Shown in pieces: positions 1 through 11,544 of a DNA stretch of 64,000 nt. The DNA is from Rhynchosporium graminicola (Eukaryota > Ascomycota > Leotiomycetes > Helotiales > Ploettnerulaceae). The stretch is from contig FJUW01000062.1 of NCBI GenBank assembly GCA_900074885.1, positions 62,001 through 126,000 of the forward strand. The letters are read 5' to 3'. Position 1 is the first letter of the stretch; each line of letters starts with the position of its first letter. The notes beneath the pieces were generated by a model. That model searched no databases, was not told the DNA's origin, and saw only the letters and a list, made by a program, of their open reading frames with translations. The translations under genes and the position numbers were made by a program.

Positions 1-3000
1 GTATCGTTGACGAAGTTTTCCAATTCGCTAGCGAAGGCTTTGGCGGCGTGATCGTGTACAAATCCTGGATATGATGACTTCTTCATGAGGCGGCCATAAG
101 GCAAAAATACACTACGCACTTAGAGCCTCAGTATGCAGTAGCTCGCAGTACTCGTTTTGTTCGTGGTTTTGAGCCAAAGGAATTTTTTGGGGTTAGAATT
201 GACTCTTGCTATCAGCCCTGTCAGGTCCAGACCTACAGAGAAATCGAGTATTAAGTACCGATCAAATCTTTGATGTCTCAAAACTTGACTGGGTCTGCAG
301 AAAATCTCAGGTTCGCGACCTAGATCATGCTAGAAAAAGGTTTTCTTAAGACTAATCTGATGGAATCCCACCGGATTTGAAACAGTTGTCGAGCAGCATG
401 GCACCTACCTGTCACTTGCAGAAAGTTCGTTGGATGTCTCGTATACAGTAATGGCCCGAATGAAGCACAGACCGAAGCACTGAGTGGAGCCTTAGCAACC
501 CTATAGCTTATGAACAGACGAAATTTAAAAGACTAATAGGAAAGCCGAAACACCTGGGGAGGTAAATTACATGTGTAAACTCGGTGATATGACAGCACTT
601 GCTGCACCCGATAGACATACGTAGTCGGAGGACATTAAGTGAAACACAAAGCTTACTCCGACTTAGTGCGAAAGGGGGTTGACAGCGGGTCTCATCCAGC
701 CTTGTCTTCTGGCTTAACCTTTGAGGAAGTTCATAGAGAATTTTCTGGAAATATAAATTGCTGATTGGAAGACCAACCTTACTGCATTCAACGGTGAACG
801 AGAGCTACTGCCAACCCCCTTCCGTACATTTGCTTCAATCGAGAGTTCCAGCACGCAATGCCTACGCCGTCACGCCAGATAGTGTTCCCAAATTCTGAGC
901 TAGGTATAACTGTTAAAACCTGCATGCACCATATGAAGAATGGTAAGTGAGCTTTGGTATTTATTCCGTCGATGTCAGACACGTGGTGGCCTAGAAGGTT
1001 TGACATAGACTAGTTTCCTGCATGGTCACCCCCTGAATACTCCGATTAGGTGGCTGGCAGGCGTGGGAAAACCTGTCTAATAGAGAAAAAGATGGCCGGA
1101 ACTGATAGACTGAAGAATCCTACTGATCATACTGATTCCTTGAATCTCAACAACTAAATCCTCTCAGAATAATTAGCAGAATCCTGACCTTTTATTCAAT
1201 CTTGTCTCTGATCTTATAAACTTGACTTATTTATAGTATGAGATCTAACTTGCGGTAGGTTCATGAGGGTAAACGTAATTAAATCTTACCATTGGGCCCG
1301 AAATAGCTGTAGAAAGCCTTCCTCGTACCTAAAAAATTCTCAGGTAATCAGTACCTTACGTTCTGATCTATAGACTGTTGCGAGGATATGGGTCTTGGTG
1401 TGGATCAGGTGGCTGTAGTCACGTGCATGGTCCGTGCGGATATTCCTAGATAATACCTTTGGTCAACTCTCCATAGTAATCAGTACTGCAATGCAACCAA
1501 CAACATTCAACTACTCTATGCCTTACTCTGAAGATCAACGTAACCTTGCCATATAGACCTATTACTTTTCTGCCCTCATTAATCAGACAGGAAAAAGATC
1601 AGTCATACATGATTGCTATCCGGAGTACGCAGGATGAATAGGTCTAGAATTTTGTTTCTCGGGACAATAAAAGTAAATATATTAAAGCGGTTCGGTTAGG
1701 TTTTGAGCCCAACTCCAATGGGTAGCTTAGAAATGTGGTCCAAATTAGACCCGAACCACCTGCTGAAAGAGCTAGTCTATATTACCCGAGGGTCTTAGAT
1801 CTTCGTCCACCCCCTTTTCACACTATTTTACTCCGTAGTTCACTTTGAGATCAATCAATGAGATGCAGCTTCGGGGCTTGATTGCTAACTTGGCATGTAT
1901 GATGGTGCGTAAATGTCTCGCTCCAACTCCTCGTTCCCGTCATGGGCAAGATAGTTACGTATTTAGCCTGGGGTTCGTTTACTATAATATTGAAGTCTTA
2001 ACCTACCTGTTAGCTGGTTCTGGCAGCATAATATACTTAATTGATGTGGTGGAGGGGCAATCCAGTCACACGTGGAAACTAGGAGAAGTGGACGATGAGC
2101 AGATCTTATGTGGATCTAATTATAAACTTCAATACACGCGTGTCCGCTATTTTTCTGGGGTCCTTTTGTTCGAGACACATCTTTTGTGAACAGCAACAAG
2201 TTGGAATGACGAGTTACGTATTCAGAAGCATAGTGAATCTCTAGGCACTTATCCGCATTGTCAATTAAATTATGCCTCGCAGTTGATGGCTATCGGATCA
2301 TTAACCGTGAGATGAAGATTGATGGAAATTTCGACCCGAATCCAGCCAACGCCCACATTCGTCTGGCATTGTTCTGGAAATATGCTAATGAAAAGGGGTG
2401 CAGTACGAACAATAGGTCAAGGCGGGCACTTGGGTATACGCACAGACGGGGACGGCGTTTTACCCCTCGTGAAGTGAGCAGAGAAGGCGACTAACCTACT
2501 TTATAAGCAAGCTTTACCAGCCCCCATGTGAACTTGTTGGAACTGGGAAAAGACTTTATTCGACATCCTGCACCACATAATGCACAGTGTGAACTTTTCG
2601 GGCCGCGAAGATACAGAAAATCCGGTACGGGTACACTCCTACAACACATCCAGCAAATCAATCAATTACCTCAGTTAGCCCCTTACAGTCCGAATCCCAG
2701 AGATCTGCTCTAGGTGCGGAGCTCAGCAGGGTTTGGGATTGACAAGACTGGTGAGGAGCCTGCCGCATGTCAGGTACATCGAGAGCTCGAGACACCGACG
2801 AGTACACGCCATGCCGCACAACTTGCTGCAGCATCCCTCGGCGTCGTGTCTGTCACTCCGTTGCAGATCGGCTACACAGAACAGAACTGAAGGTGTTCCT
2901 GCTTGGTTTCTTCAGAGGTCTGAACCTGTCCACAGTGGGTTTGCAGGGAGTTTTTGGTGTGTTTGCCTTTGTCAACTCTATTGTGGATAGGTACAGACTT

Positions 3001-3676
3001 CTGGAGAAACCGAGTAGCGCTTCGAGGATAATCCCCGGAATTCAAAAGTCAAGAACGAAAGAAAACAAGCTATAATAAATATCCTTACGCTAGTCCTAAC
3101 CAGAGTAAGAATCAGGCCAAATCCCTGCCATGCCATTACTCGAGACTTCCTTTGATATCTGCATTCCGATCTTTCGAAAGGCACAGCAATTCAACCAATC
3201 AAACAAGGTAGATGTGACAGGCATGTCGGACGGAATTGCTTAACATAAAGCGAATAAGGTCTCATCTCTTTATCCTATGAACCTCAATGAGCGAGGAGTT
3301 CTTTCCGCATTTGGATTGAGGTCCCTCGTTTCCTCAATCTGGCGAACAAAGCCAGGTAGTGCAGGTCTATGGCAAAAGTCACCCCAGATCTGAGATCATA
3401 AGAAGGGGCGATCATCTCTATTGAAGTATCCAGGACGTCTTCGAACATTCTGTCACGATCTCCTAAGGCTTTATTATTTGTTCAGAGCCGGTCGCTCAGT
3501 TCTCCAAACTTAATCGGTATCGTTACAATCTTGCCAACTGAGAGGAAAGCAAATCATCACTTGAAAGAAACTCCGCCGAGGTTCCACATCCATCTGGCGC
3601 GCCCGACACACAACTTCTTCCTTGTCAGTCGAGTAGTGACCGGTTTACATCGTCCTCCAGGACCTCACTCGTCCTG
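1..3676. other. Gene-poor region, no supportable gene
   Basis: I see only short open frames here (the longest, about 114 codons at 1845-2189, has no recognisable motif, no intron structure and no continuation). No tRNA, rRNA or clear transposon was recognised. Base composition is mixed, without the extreme AT bias of the RIP-affected repeats further right. The last few hundred bases (about 3.5-3.67 kb) are the upstream region of the GPCR gene. Confidence 0.5.
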
Positions 3677-5012
3677 ATGGCCACCCCGGATGGGACTGTT
3701 CACACAAATCTAGATCCACTACCTCTGACTATTCGCGATGGTATGATAGCTATGGGAATTGTTGGCGTTATATCTAGTATATCAACTCTCACATTGTTAA
3801 TCTTCATTGCATACCGAGCGATCTTCTGGCGGCGATATTACGAGTACCCAATACATGCGAATCAGATTATCGTCCTGATATACAACCTCCTCCTCGCAGA
3901 CTTTCAACAAGCTCTTAGCTTTGTTTTTTCATTTTACTGGATATCTCAAAACAAGCTGGTCGGCCCTTCGCATGCATGCTTTGCTCAGGGTTGGCTTATT
4001 CAGATCGGAGATGTCTCATCGGGCCTCTTTGTACTCGCAATAGCAGTCCATACCTTCGTGAATCTCGTCATTCAGAAGCCCATATCGCACAAAATATTTG
4101 CAACTTCCGTGCTGGCAATATGGGCTTTCTGTCTGTTTCTCACAATGATCGGTCCCATTTTGAGCAAGGACGACTTTTTCATCCCAGCCGGAGCATGGGT
4201 GAGTTGCCAAATCCATAAGTTGGAAAGTCATCGCTAATAGGTTCTAGTGTTGGTTTAATGAGACTCATGAAAATGAGAGATTATATCTACATTATCTCTG
4301 GATCTTCATTGCTCAAGGTGGCGCCTTGACGATTTACATTTCCGTGTTTTTCTATCTCCGTGGACAACTCGCCAAGTCGAGTAAGCTTCAAATATCTTCT
4401 GTCACAGAAAGTGTTCGCAATGCCACTGGACCCTACAAAGGAAAGGGCACGACTACCACGACAATCTTTGGACCGAGCAACGCCAACGATTCTTTCGCGG
4501 CATCGCGGCAGCGAATCATGCGGACGGCAAGATACATGGTTGTCTATCCATTCGCTTATGTTTGTCTGACCCTACCCCTTGCCACTGGCAGGATCTCATC
4601 GATGGCTGGACGGCGACCACCTTTGGTGTTCTTTCCCATTGCAGGAACTTTGATGGCCAGCTGTGGAATAATTGACGTCGTGCTGTACCTTACAACCCGA
4701 AAGGCACTTGTGAGGGGCAGCCTCGGAGCTAAAGGCTCAAGTAGTAGGCGCCCAAGATTCGGAATTGGTGGTTTGCTTAGGAGAGGACCGCGAAGTCAGT
4801 CTATCAGGTTAGGAGGACTACGAGACGAGGGTGAAGAGGATCGAATTCCTGTAGGAGTCGAAGCACCACTTGATGGGATTATAGTGGTATCCAAGTCTGT
4901 TTTCACAACGACAGATACATTTCAGAGCTCGGCAATGTCACAAAGAACAGATTCACTGCAGAGTATGTCCGTTGGTAGGGAGGAAGTTCCTCAAAGCTGG
5001 AACAAGTTATAA
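3677..5012 (+). CDS. Seven-transmembrane GPCR, Git3/cAMP-receptor-like
   Basis: Two exons, 3677-4198 and 4248-5012, join in phase 0 across a 49-bp GT-AG intron with a GCTAAT branch site, giving 428 residues. Seven hydrophobic segments are visible: about residues 19-47, 60-90, 105-130, 138-160, then after the intron a helix containing IFIAQGGALTIYISVFFYL, one containing MVVYPFAYVCLTLPLATGR and one containing PIAGTLMASCGIIDVVLYL. A long loop with Ser/Thr/Lys separates TM5 from TM6, and a roughly 100-residue Arg/Ser-rich cytoplasmic tail follows TM7. This arrangement and the YP motif in TM6 match the fungal Git3/Gpr1 and cAMP-receptor-like GPCRs that sense carbon or other nutrients and signal to a G-alpha/cAMP pathway at the plasma membrane (family knowledge). 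The ligand cannot be told. The gene stands alone; no partner gene is adjacent. Confidence 0.85.
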
Positions 5013-8000
5013 TCCTGGAACGGAGCGTTTTTCTTTTTAGAATCTAGTCAGCAATGCAATGTAATGAAAACAGAATACCCAGGCAACTTCAAGATTGTTT
5101 CAAAGTGTTTAAAATCCACGTTCTGCTCTATCGGAAATCCTCTACATGACGTCTGCGCCACCATGTGATATGCAGTTACAGTAAGATTTTCAACCCAGCA
5201 TTGCCAAATGCCAGACTTCGGACACACTTCCCAACCGATTGCTGGTTCTTTCGACGTCTAAATCTGACTTCTACGCAGTACGCGTGGACACTTGGGGTTG
5301 GAACGAGGGATTACTACCTGGCTCGTGATTCCGGCATGGAATAATAGAAGCCGGAAGGCGCGTGCTTTTATGCAACAAGGTTTGCCTAATTTTAATCCCT
5401 AAAAGCTGACCCACATTTGGACCTGGTATGGTTCCGGTATAACCAAGTTCCTTTCCACCGGTCAGTATACCGTGCCTCCACTCCCCGGGTATGTTTCATA
5501 GCATGTTTCATAGCGAGCGGAAAAGGGGGGGTTGCCAGGAGTTCTTACTCCGTATACTCCGAGTGTACGTATCGTGAATTGGACTGTGCCAGTCCTACAG
5601 CGCTAACAAACACCCCAAGAGCAAACAGTGAGGGGAACAGTAGCTTGTATAGGCTGCAACAGAAGTTGAAGCATTCTGACAGCTGCACTACGCCTCCGCA
5701 ATGCACGTGATTGGTACTTACGACAATCGAAAAGTCCTGGATTGAGGAGAAAAGAGATATCCGGTATGACTTGCGTCTTCCGCTATAGGATATACAGGAG
5801 TGTGTTCTTGCAATCTCTTGTGTTTCGATCTGCAATTGCTAAACATCGGCAGCTTTTGCGATTTTGGCTAGGCTTGCGTAAACTAAGCTACGTTGGTCCC
5901 ATGTGGGATAGGCTTAAATTTAATCCGGCAATTCGGAATGGTTACTTTTGATTGTCTCTAGGAAGCCATTTTGCCAATGCCCGTAGCTACGGTACTGAGG
6001 GTTAGCGGCTTCACGAGGGTGTAATCGTGCCGTAGACTTCCACCAATTAGTAAGTAGCTATGATAACACACCTCTACACCTGTAGTATCCTTTTAGTGGC
6101 ACCCCTACTGAGAATCAAATCCCGTCACCTTGGTATACTTTGCATGCAAGGTCATTCGAACTGTCAAACTACCGACGGGCATACCTCCGGTAGCACTTGC
6201 TAGTGCGGGGACCAATGACTCTCAGCTGTCTGAGATGTTGGACATGCGTTGTTGCTTCAAATATATTCTGTTGGAAGCGAGTTTGACCGTAAAGAGACAC
6301 AGCCAACGCTTGATAATGCACGTGAACTCGAACTGCAACTGGAGGGTCCGCTGAAAATTCCCGTCTGGAATTCACGCACTTCCCACTGATCACACCACCG
6401 TAAACACAGATCTAGGTATTCCGACAGGTCATTGACTATACTAAACCTTGTTTGAAAGGTCAATAGTTGGCAAAGTAAATGTTGTGTGACTTGTTGTCTG
6501 GACAGATGGCAATTCTAGGTTCTTGCCCTTGTATATATGGATACTCTTTGGCTTGCTTCGAATTGGTCATAGCATCTGTGTTGATTATACGGTCAGGCAA
6601 CCAAGCATTGAGCGGTAACAGCCACTTATCGTGCGAAGAAAACCCTGGATCGTCGTCTAGGTCTAGTAGATACTTGTCTTCATATTCCCAGAGTGCTCTA
6701 TTAGGTGCATCACAGATATGGTCCACCCAGGCGAACCAGGCTACTGTGGCTCTCGCTTCTTCCCGTTGATTGTTGGAGAGTCAGCATGGGGTTCGAGTCT
6801 GGGATGCTCTCCAACCAGCTTGAGTTCATAGCTTACTTGTTCAGCTTACTTATTTAGCTTACTTATTTTTTGAGCCATCAGCCTGCCCAACTTCTCTAAG
6901 AGCTGCATTATGCACAACCGGTCTGCAGTGTTGCTTTCGGCAGCAATTGGAAGTTTGCCCAATGCCAGCTTCTGCAAACCCAGCAATATAGAGTACTCAC
7001 AGCAGGAAATGCTTCGGAAACAATATCCAGAGTTCGGCATCACTCAAGAACCGCGGTGGATACTTCAAGGGTTACATTAGCATGTGCTGTTTTGACAAAA
7101 TCCGGAGGATTTCAGCACACGGTCCTCCAGACTCTTGATCGATGAGACTTCCAAGGCGAGGAAATACTCGCCTTTACTCTGTAGCGATCTTGGGGATCAC
7201 CACGCTTTTGGGACTTAGATGCGCCTGACGTAGGAAAGAGATAAATTTATAGAAGACAACGTTCATGGCAAGTTCAAGTACAACATCTCACGGTATCGGC
7301 CGCTCGAGGTTAAGTTGCGGATCCCTATTGCTGCGGATGTTTCTGTTCAATGACCAGATAAATGCTTTGACTTGTCCACCTTACAAGACAATTTCATGAA
7401 TACACTACTATCTCAGATCCTCTCCTATTTCGCTCCCAAGATTACGGCCTGTATTTGAGGTTCGTCGAGCTAGATGGAAGATGTAGCGGTAGTTCCATCC
7501 ATACCCTCGTATACTGCCTTCGGAGAGCCTGGAGAGATGGGAGGCCACTAAGAGTTAAGGACATCAAGAAGCTATGCTTCATCTTCTAGAGTTGGGTATC
7601 CTGGCAGGTCAATGCTGGCTTGAATTTGAGTGGCAGCTCGGACGGGTCAGATTCACCGAAGCAGAGACGGTAACCCTGAGTAAGTTAGAGGGTTGATAAA
7701 ACTTGCGGGCATGGCATGATGTTTTAATATGCTCACCGATCGAGGAGAGAAACGCCAGCCATTGTATGAGCTTTTACAAACATTCGCCTGAGAAACCTGT
7801 CTTGTCGTATTTCTCCTGAAGATCAGACGTCCCAGACATAAATGTGCAGAGTTCCGGTGGTAACATGGTCAATGGCTATCCACAGTGAAACTCAGAGCAG
7901 TATCTTGATTAGGATACAGTCTGGTCCGAACCCTCGAAAGAAGAGTGAGCGCCCACGTTACCTCGAAGGCGATCAGGCATGCTACAGCAGCGACATTCCA

Positions 8001-9737
8001 TCTTCAAGCCGAGACTCCTGCTTCTCAAGGTTGGCGACCATATACAAATAGCTTCACTTTGATGCTAATACCATTTTGAAGGGAATGGCAATGCTTGGTT
8101 TAACGTGGGAGCCCGATGGGTAGTGGCAAGAAGAAGTGTTCCAAGGAAAAATTGCGGGATACGTAGTTGCTTGTTTGTTCATACCAAGAGACTTCGGTGT
8201 GAAATCCATAGTCGGGAAACAAGGCTGATATCAACAGACATGCGAAGCATAATTTGAGAAGACTATGAGTGCCTAAGTCACGAGTGTTCGAATTTGAACT
8301 TTATTACTAGTCTAGCATCTGCCTCCTACGAGATGGACTTTTTCGACTGGCCCACAGCTACAGATTGGGCTTTTGCACGGCTCAACGGAAGCAGAATCCA
8401 GCCGCTTCGAGAGTATTCATATGTCAATCTGTGCCTTTTGAATTCACTCTACGGCTGCTGGTGGCGTGCTCTTCTAGATCTCGTTCACTTCTTCCTTGAG
8501 TTGGTGTACGCCAGTCTGTTTCTCATCAATACCGGAAATGGCTGAGTACCATACTTAGGTCAGCTCCAAAAGCTGGGGCGAAAGTAATAGGAACAATGAT
8601 CCCAGTCCATAGAATTTCCGAGCGATTATGGTCTTGATCTTGGCAGAGTCGACAGCATTCTATACTATCATGATTCTTTATATCTATGCCTTTTCCTAAG
8701 GACAGCCACCATAAAATGTCATCTGGATTTCAATTTTGCCAAATCGGCCTGCAAAGATCTTTTTGATATCATCACTTCTGCTTCCTTAGTGCACACGCGG
8801 CTCCAGCTCCCTACCTTTCAAGGCATACCTTGTCCACATAATTCACAACTCCTCGATCGTCTGCAAGCTCACGAATTTGATCGCCGAATACCCAACTTCC
8901 GCCCACTTTTTAGGATTTTCCAAGTTTGATAGGAGCTTTGACAATTACTCCAGACCAATGCTAAATCTTGCTCCGATAGATAGAAATGATACCAGAGGTT
9001 CGGCTTGACGAGATTTGGTTCGACTTTGTTTTGCATCCGCAGCATCAATTTTAAGAGACAGCAGGAGAACATTCGAGCTAGCAGGGTTAGCATGATCAAT
9101 CCATGAAGAAATTGAGGAACAAACCGAGGAAAGCTGGCTCAAATTACTTGTAGCATTTAGTCTTTCAGATCCTGCTTATTGACTAGTAAACATGTGGTTA
9201 GATCTGTTACTGACATGCCATATTTTACCTGAACTTTCCCTCACATCAGGCAGAATATGAAATGCTTCTCGCATCTCCACACGTCAGAAACAAACAAGAT
9301 TTCATTGATCAATCTTTGATGATGGCTAAGAAGATAACAGCTGGGGTGTTCTCTATTGGATGGAGGGCAAACCGAATTGGCTGAAGAGATAAATATGACA
9401 TCGTGCATGATGCTTGATTCGAATTGATGGGTCAAATGGCCGGAGATCGATAGTCAGAGAAAATTATTCGCCATTCTACGAAAACTCAGATTTACACAGC
9501 TTAATTGTGTGGAGTCGAACAAATTTGTCCATGTACCCAAATCACCAGATGTTCTCTTTCTCTGGTAGATATAGAATATTCATGGTGTTGGAGGCTGAAA
9601 ATATAGTATACTTTCACATGTAAACAGGTCGCGTCAGTATTAGCGGGAGTGCTCACCACACCACTTAGCAACCTCACACCATCTCTACCTCTAGGTTCAA
9701 GTCCACAACATCTACTCAACTCCCCACCTGCTCCAGT
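5013..9737. other. Gene-poor region with possible decayed coding stretches
   Basis: No intact gene is visible across 4.7 kb. Between about 7.14 and 8.56 kb several short frames look coding-like (for example an N-terminal stretch with a basic run followed by SVAILGITTLLGL at about 7.14 kb, and a short frame containing WFNVGARWVVARRSV at about 8.08 kb), but they lie in different frames with stops and I could not assign them to a family with confidence. One better fragment at 6460-6770 is listed separately. No RNA gene was recognised. Confidence 0.4.
6460..6770 (-). CDS. Unrecognised coding-like fragment
   Basis: An open frame of about 100 codons on the minus strand has a natural-looking composition: many Trp, Asp and Pro residues, with the segments ATVAWFAWVDHICDAP and LLDLDDDPGFSSHDKW. 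The first ATG is internal (about 6726) and the frame is open upstream of it, so this looks like an exon or a relic rather than a complete gene. I do not recognise the family and could not find a convincing partner exon. The opposite-strand frame over the same bases (about 6479-6769) is less protein-like. It could be a remnant of a decayed gene, in keeping with the neighbourhood. Confidence 0.25.
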
Positions 9738-9785
9738 ATGCTCCAGTACCTCTCCGGAATCTCTATCGGACAACCGCAAAAGATC

Positions 9786-10462
9786 ATGACCTCGAATTTC
9801 AGTCCTTTGCTTCCAAACGAAATATGGTCGCAAATCTTGGAGAACCTCACGGCTGACGAAGATCTTCCAACACTCTGGAAACACTGCCGGCAGGTCAGTA
9901 CAGCTTTCAAAGATTTTGCGGAGTCTATGATTTAGGAACGGTGTCTACCGAAAACTACGATACAATTTGACTTAAGTGCAAAGACATCTCTTGCGAATTG
10001 GGCGTAAGCTGACTCTGGTCAAGGAATATTCGTGCCAGAGGTATTCGACAGCAACGAAGAAGGTGAGAGAGAGCACTATCATTCCAGAGAGCATCAACTT
10101 ATAGCCCCATTCAACTTCTCGTCGCTTGCCGAAGACGGATCTACAGCTATCTTTTCAGTTGACACTGCCAGCCTTACAGACGAGCTACAACCCAAAGCGA
10201 GACAACGGTTGTCACGACTTCAAAGATTGGCTGGTTGTGTTCTCTTCACCGTCCATCATCCCCGAAATGGATTCAAGTTGAAGATATCTTCAATTTCAAT
10301 CCGCATCTGGAGCTTCAGGTTTATTCTGATCTGTACAGGGCCAATATATTCACCGCAGCGCGCTACATGCGTCGAAGGTTTGGAAAATATCATCCACCGG
10401 TGCAATTCGTACGTAAAGTAAAAGTCAACGGCCCAATACCTCTCAATGAGACAGCTTTTTAA
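9786..10462 (+). pseudogene. F-box-type protein, disrupted
   Basis: The frame starts MTSNFSPLLPNEIWSQILENL and carries on through WKHCRQVSTAFKDFAESMI, a typical fungal F-box helix pattern (LPxEIWxxIL...LxxxCRxVSxxF). It is interrupted by TAG at 9933-9935 and TAA at 10005-10007, yet resumes in the same frame (ERCLPKTTIQFDL, then about 75 more sensible codons). At about 10260 the reading moves to another frame (KWIQVEDIFNFNPHLELQV...) that ends at 10462, next to a run of four C, so a 1-base insertion is likely. F-box proteins are substrate adaptors of SCF ubiquitin ligases (family knowledge). A GTCAGT...TTTAG pair could splice out the first stop, but that would also remove the conserved F-box end. 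I read it as a decayed gene. Confidence 0.6.
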
Positions 10463-10469
10463 ATTTCCT

Positions 10470-11188
10470 TCACTCAATACCATTACACTTACACTCACAA
10501 ATTCTTGAAAGTAAGTTACACAAATCCCTCTCCTCAGTCTCTTTCCCACTCTCCAACAATTCCCCCAAATCATATTCTACTTCCCGGTATCTACCAGCTA
10601 GCACCTCCACTGTCTGATACAGGCCCTTCCCCTCATTACTACTCGCCTTTACAGCCAACGCAACCAAAATCCAGGCCGAAAACTCCTTTGGATCAGTCAA
10701 AAGCACCTGATACCCCTCCTGCAACTTCCGCATCTCTGATTCCAGTGAAGCACCAGCTGAAGACATATCTGTAGCCACTCAGCCGGGATGCATTGTATAA
10801 CCCAATGCTTTCTTCTTTCGCCGAAGATAGAATCATATGATTCTTCCCAGAATTTTTGATCACGATGTCAATGAGTCCTAGTTCTGTTTCGATACGCGCG
10901 ACAATGCTGACTGGATCTGAAAGCACAGAGCCAGAAAGGTGCAGTACGGAAGTCGCGTATGGGAGGGAGATTTCGGAGGGGAGAGATTCTACTAGCAGCG
11001 GAGCGCGCGAGAAGTGCGAGAGAAGCTCCGGATACGGCAAGGGCGAGGTTAAAAGTACGGTCGATTCCTTTCGAGGCGCCGGTCAGGATGCCGACTTTGC
11101 CGCTGAGAAGACCGGTGAAGTTTGAGGGATGGATAAAGGGGTCGATGTCGGGGCGTTGCGTTACGCCTGTGGAAGTTGGGAAATCCAT
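10470..11188 (-). pseudogene. Short-chain dehydrogenase/reductase, decayed
   Basis: The frame from ATG 11188 gives an SDR N-terminus: a GKVGILTGASKGIDRTF cofactor loop, where the family motif is TGxxxGxG, so the last Gly is Asp here, followed by ALLARSA. It then needs a frame change to continue as VESLPSEISLPYATSVLHLSGSVLSD and LGLIDIVIKNSG (the family's D..VNNAG strand). A third frame near 10700-10580 carries an SDR-like tail (DPKEFSAWILVALAV ... LAGRYREVEYDLGEL). The middle of the enzyme, including the Ser and YxxxK catalytic residues, is missing: only about 50 codons separate the NAG-like strand from the tail. I infer two frameshifts plus an internal deletion. Confidence 0.65.
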
Positions 11189-11544
11189 TTTGGAAGCAAC
11201 TACGGAATTTTGAGAGGTTGCGAGGATCGAGATGCGTTTGATTGTTCGGTTTTGATTTATTTGTTTGTTTGTGATTGTCTATTGCGAGGATAGCGATAAG
11301 CGAGGCGAGGGGTTCTATCGCCATGTAAACAACTTGATCGGTCAAAAGTGATTACTAGAAAAGAAAAAAGCGGAGTTATTGAAAGTCCGGGCCTGAGATC
11401 TCTCTTGGTCTGCGTTAGTTACATTGATGAACAGAGCGAGAAGTGGAATATGCCGTGAGTGCGTCACAAGTAGAGGAAATGCCTAGCATATCATAGATAT
11501 GCCAAGCCCAAATTGAGTCGAAAACTAGATTCTCTATTCATATT

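Noticed and set aside
1845..2189. 114-codon ORF as a gene
   Set aside because: No motif, no flanking splice or UTR signals, and no related frame nearby.
8044..8180. Possible DUF3431-like remnant (WFNVGARWVVARRSV)
   Set aside because: The resemblance is to a short stretch only, neighbouring frames are broken, and I could not find the family's other motifs.
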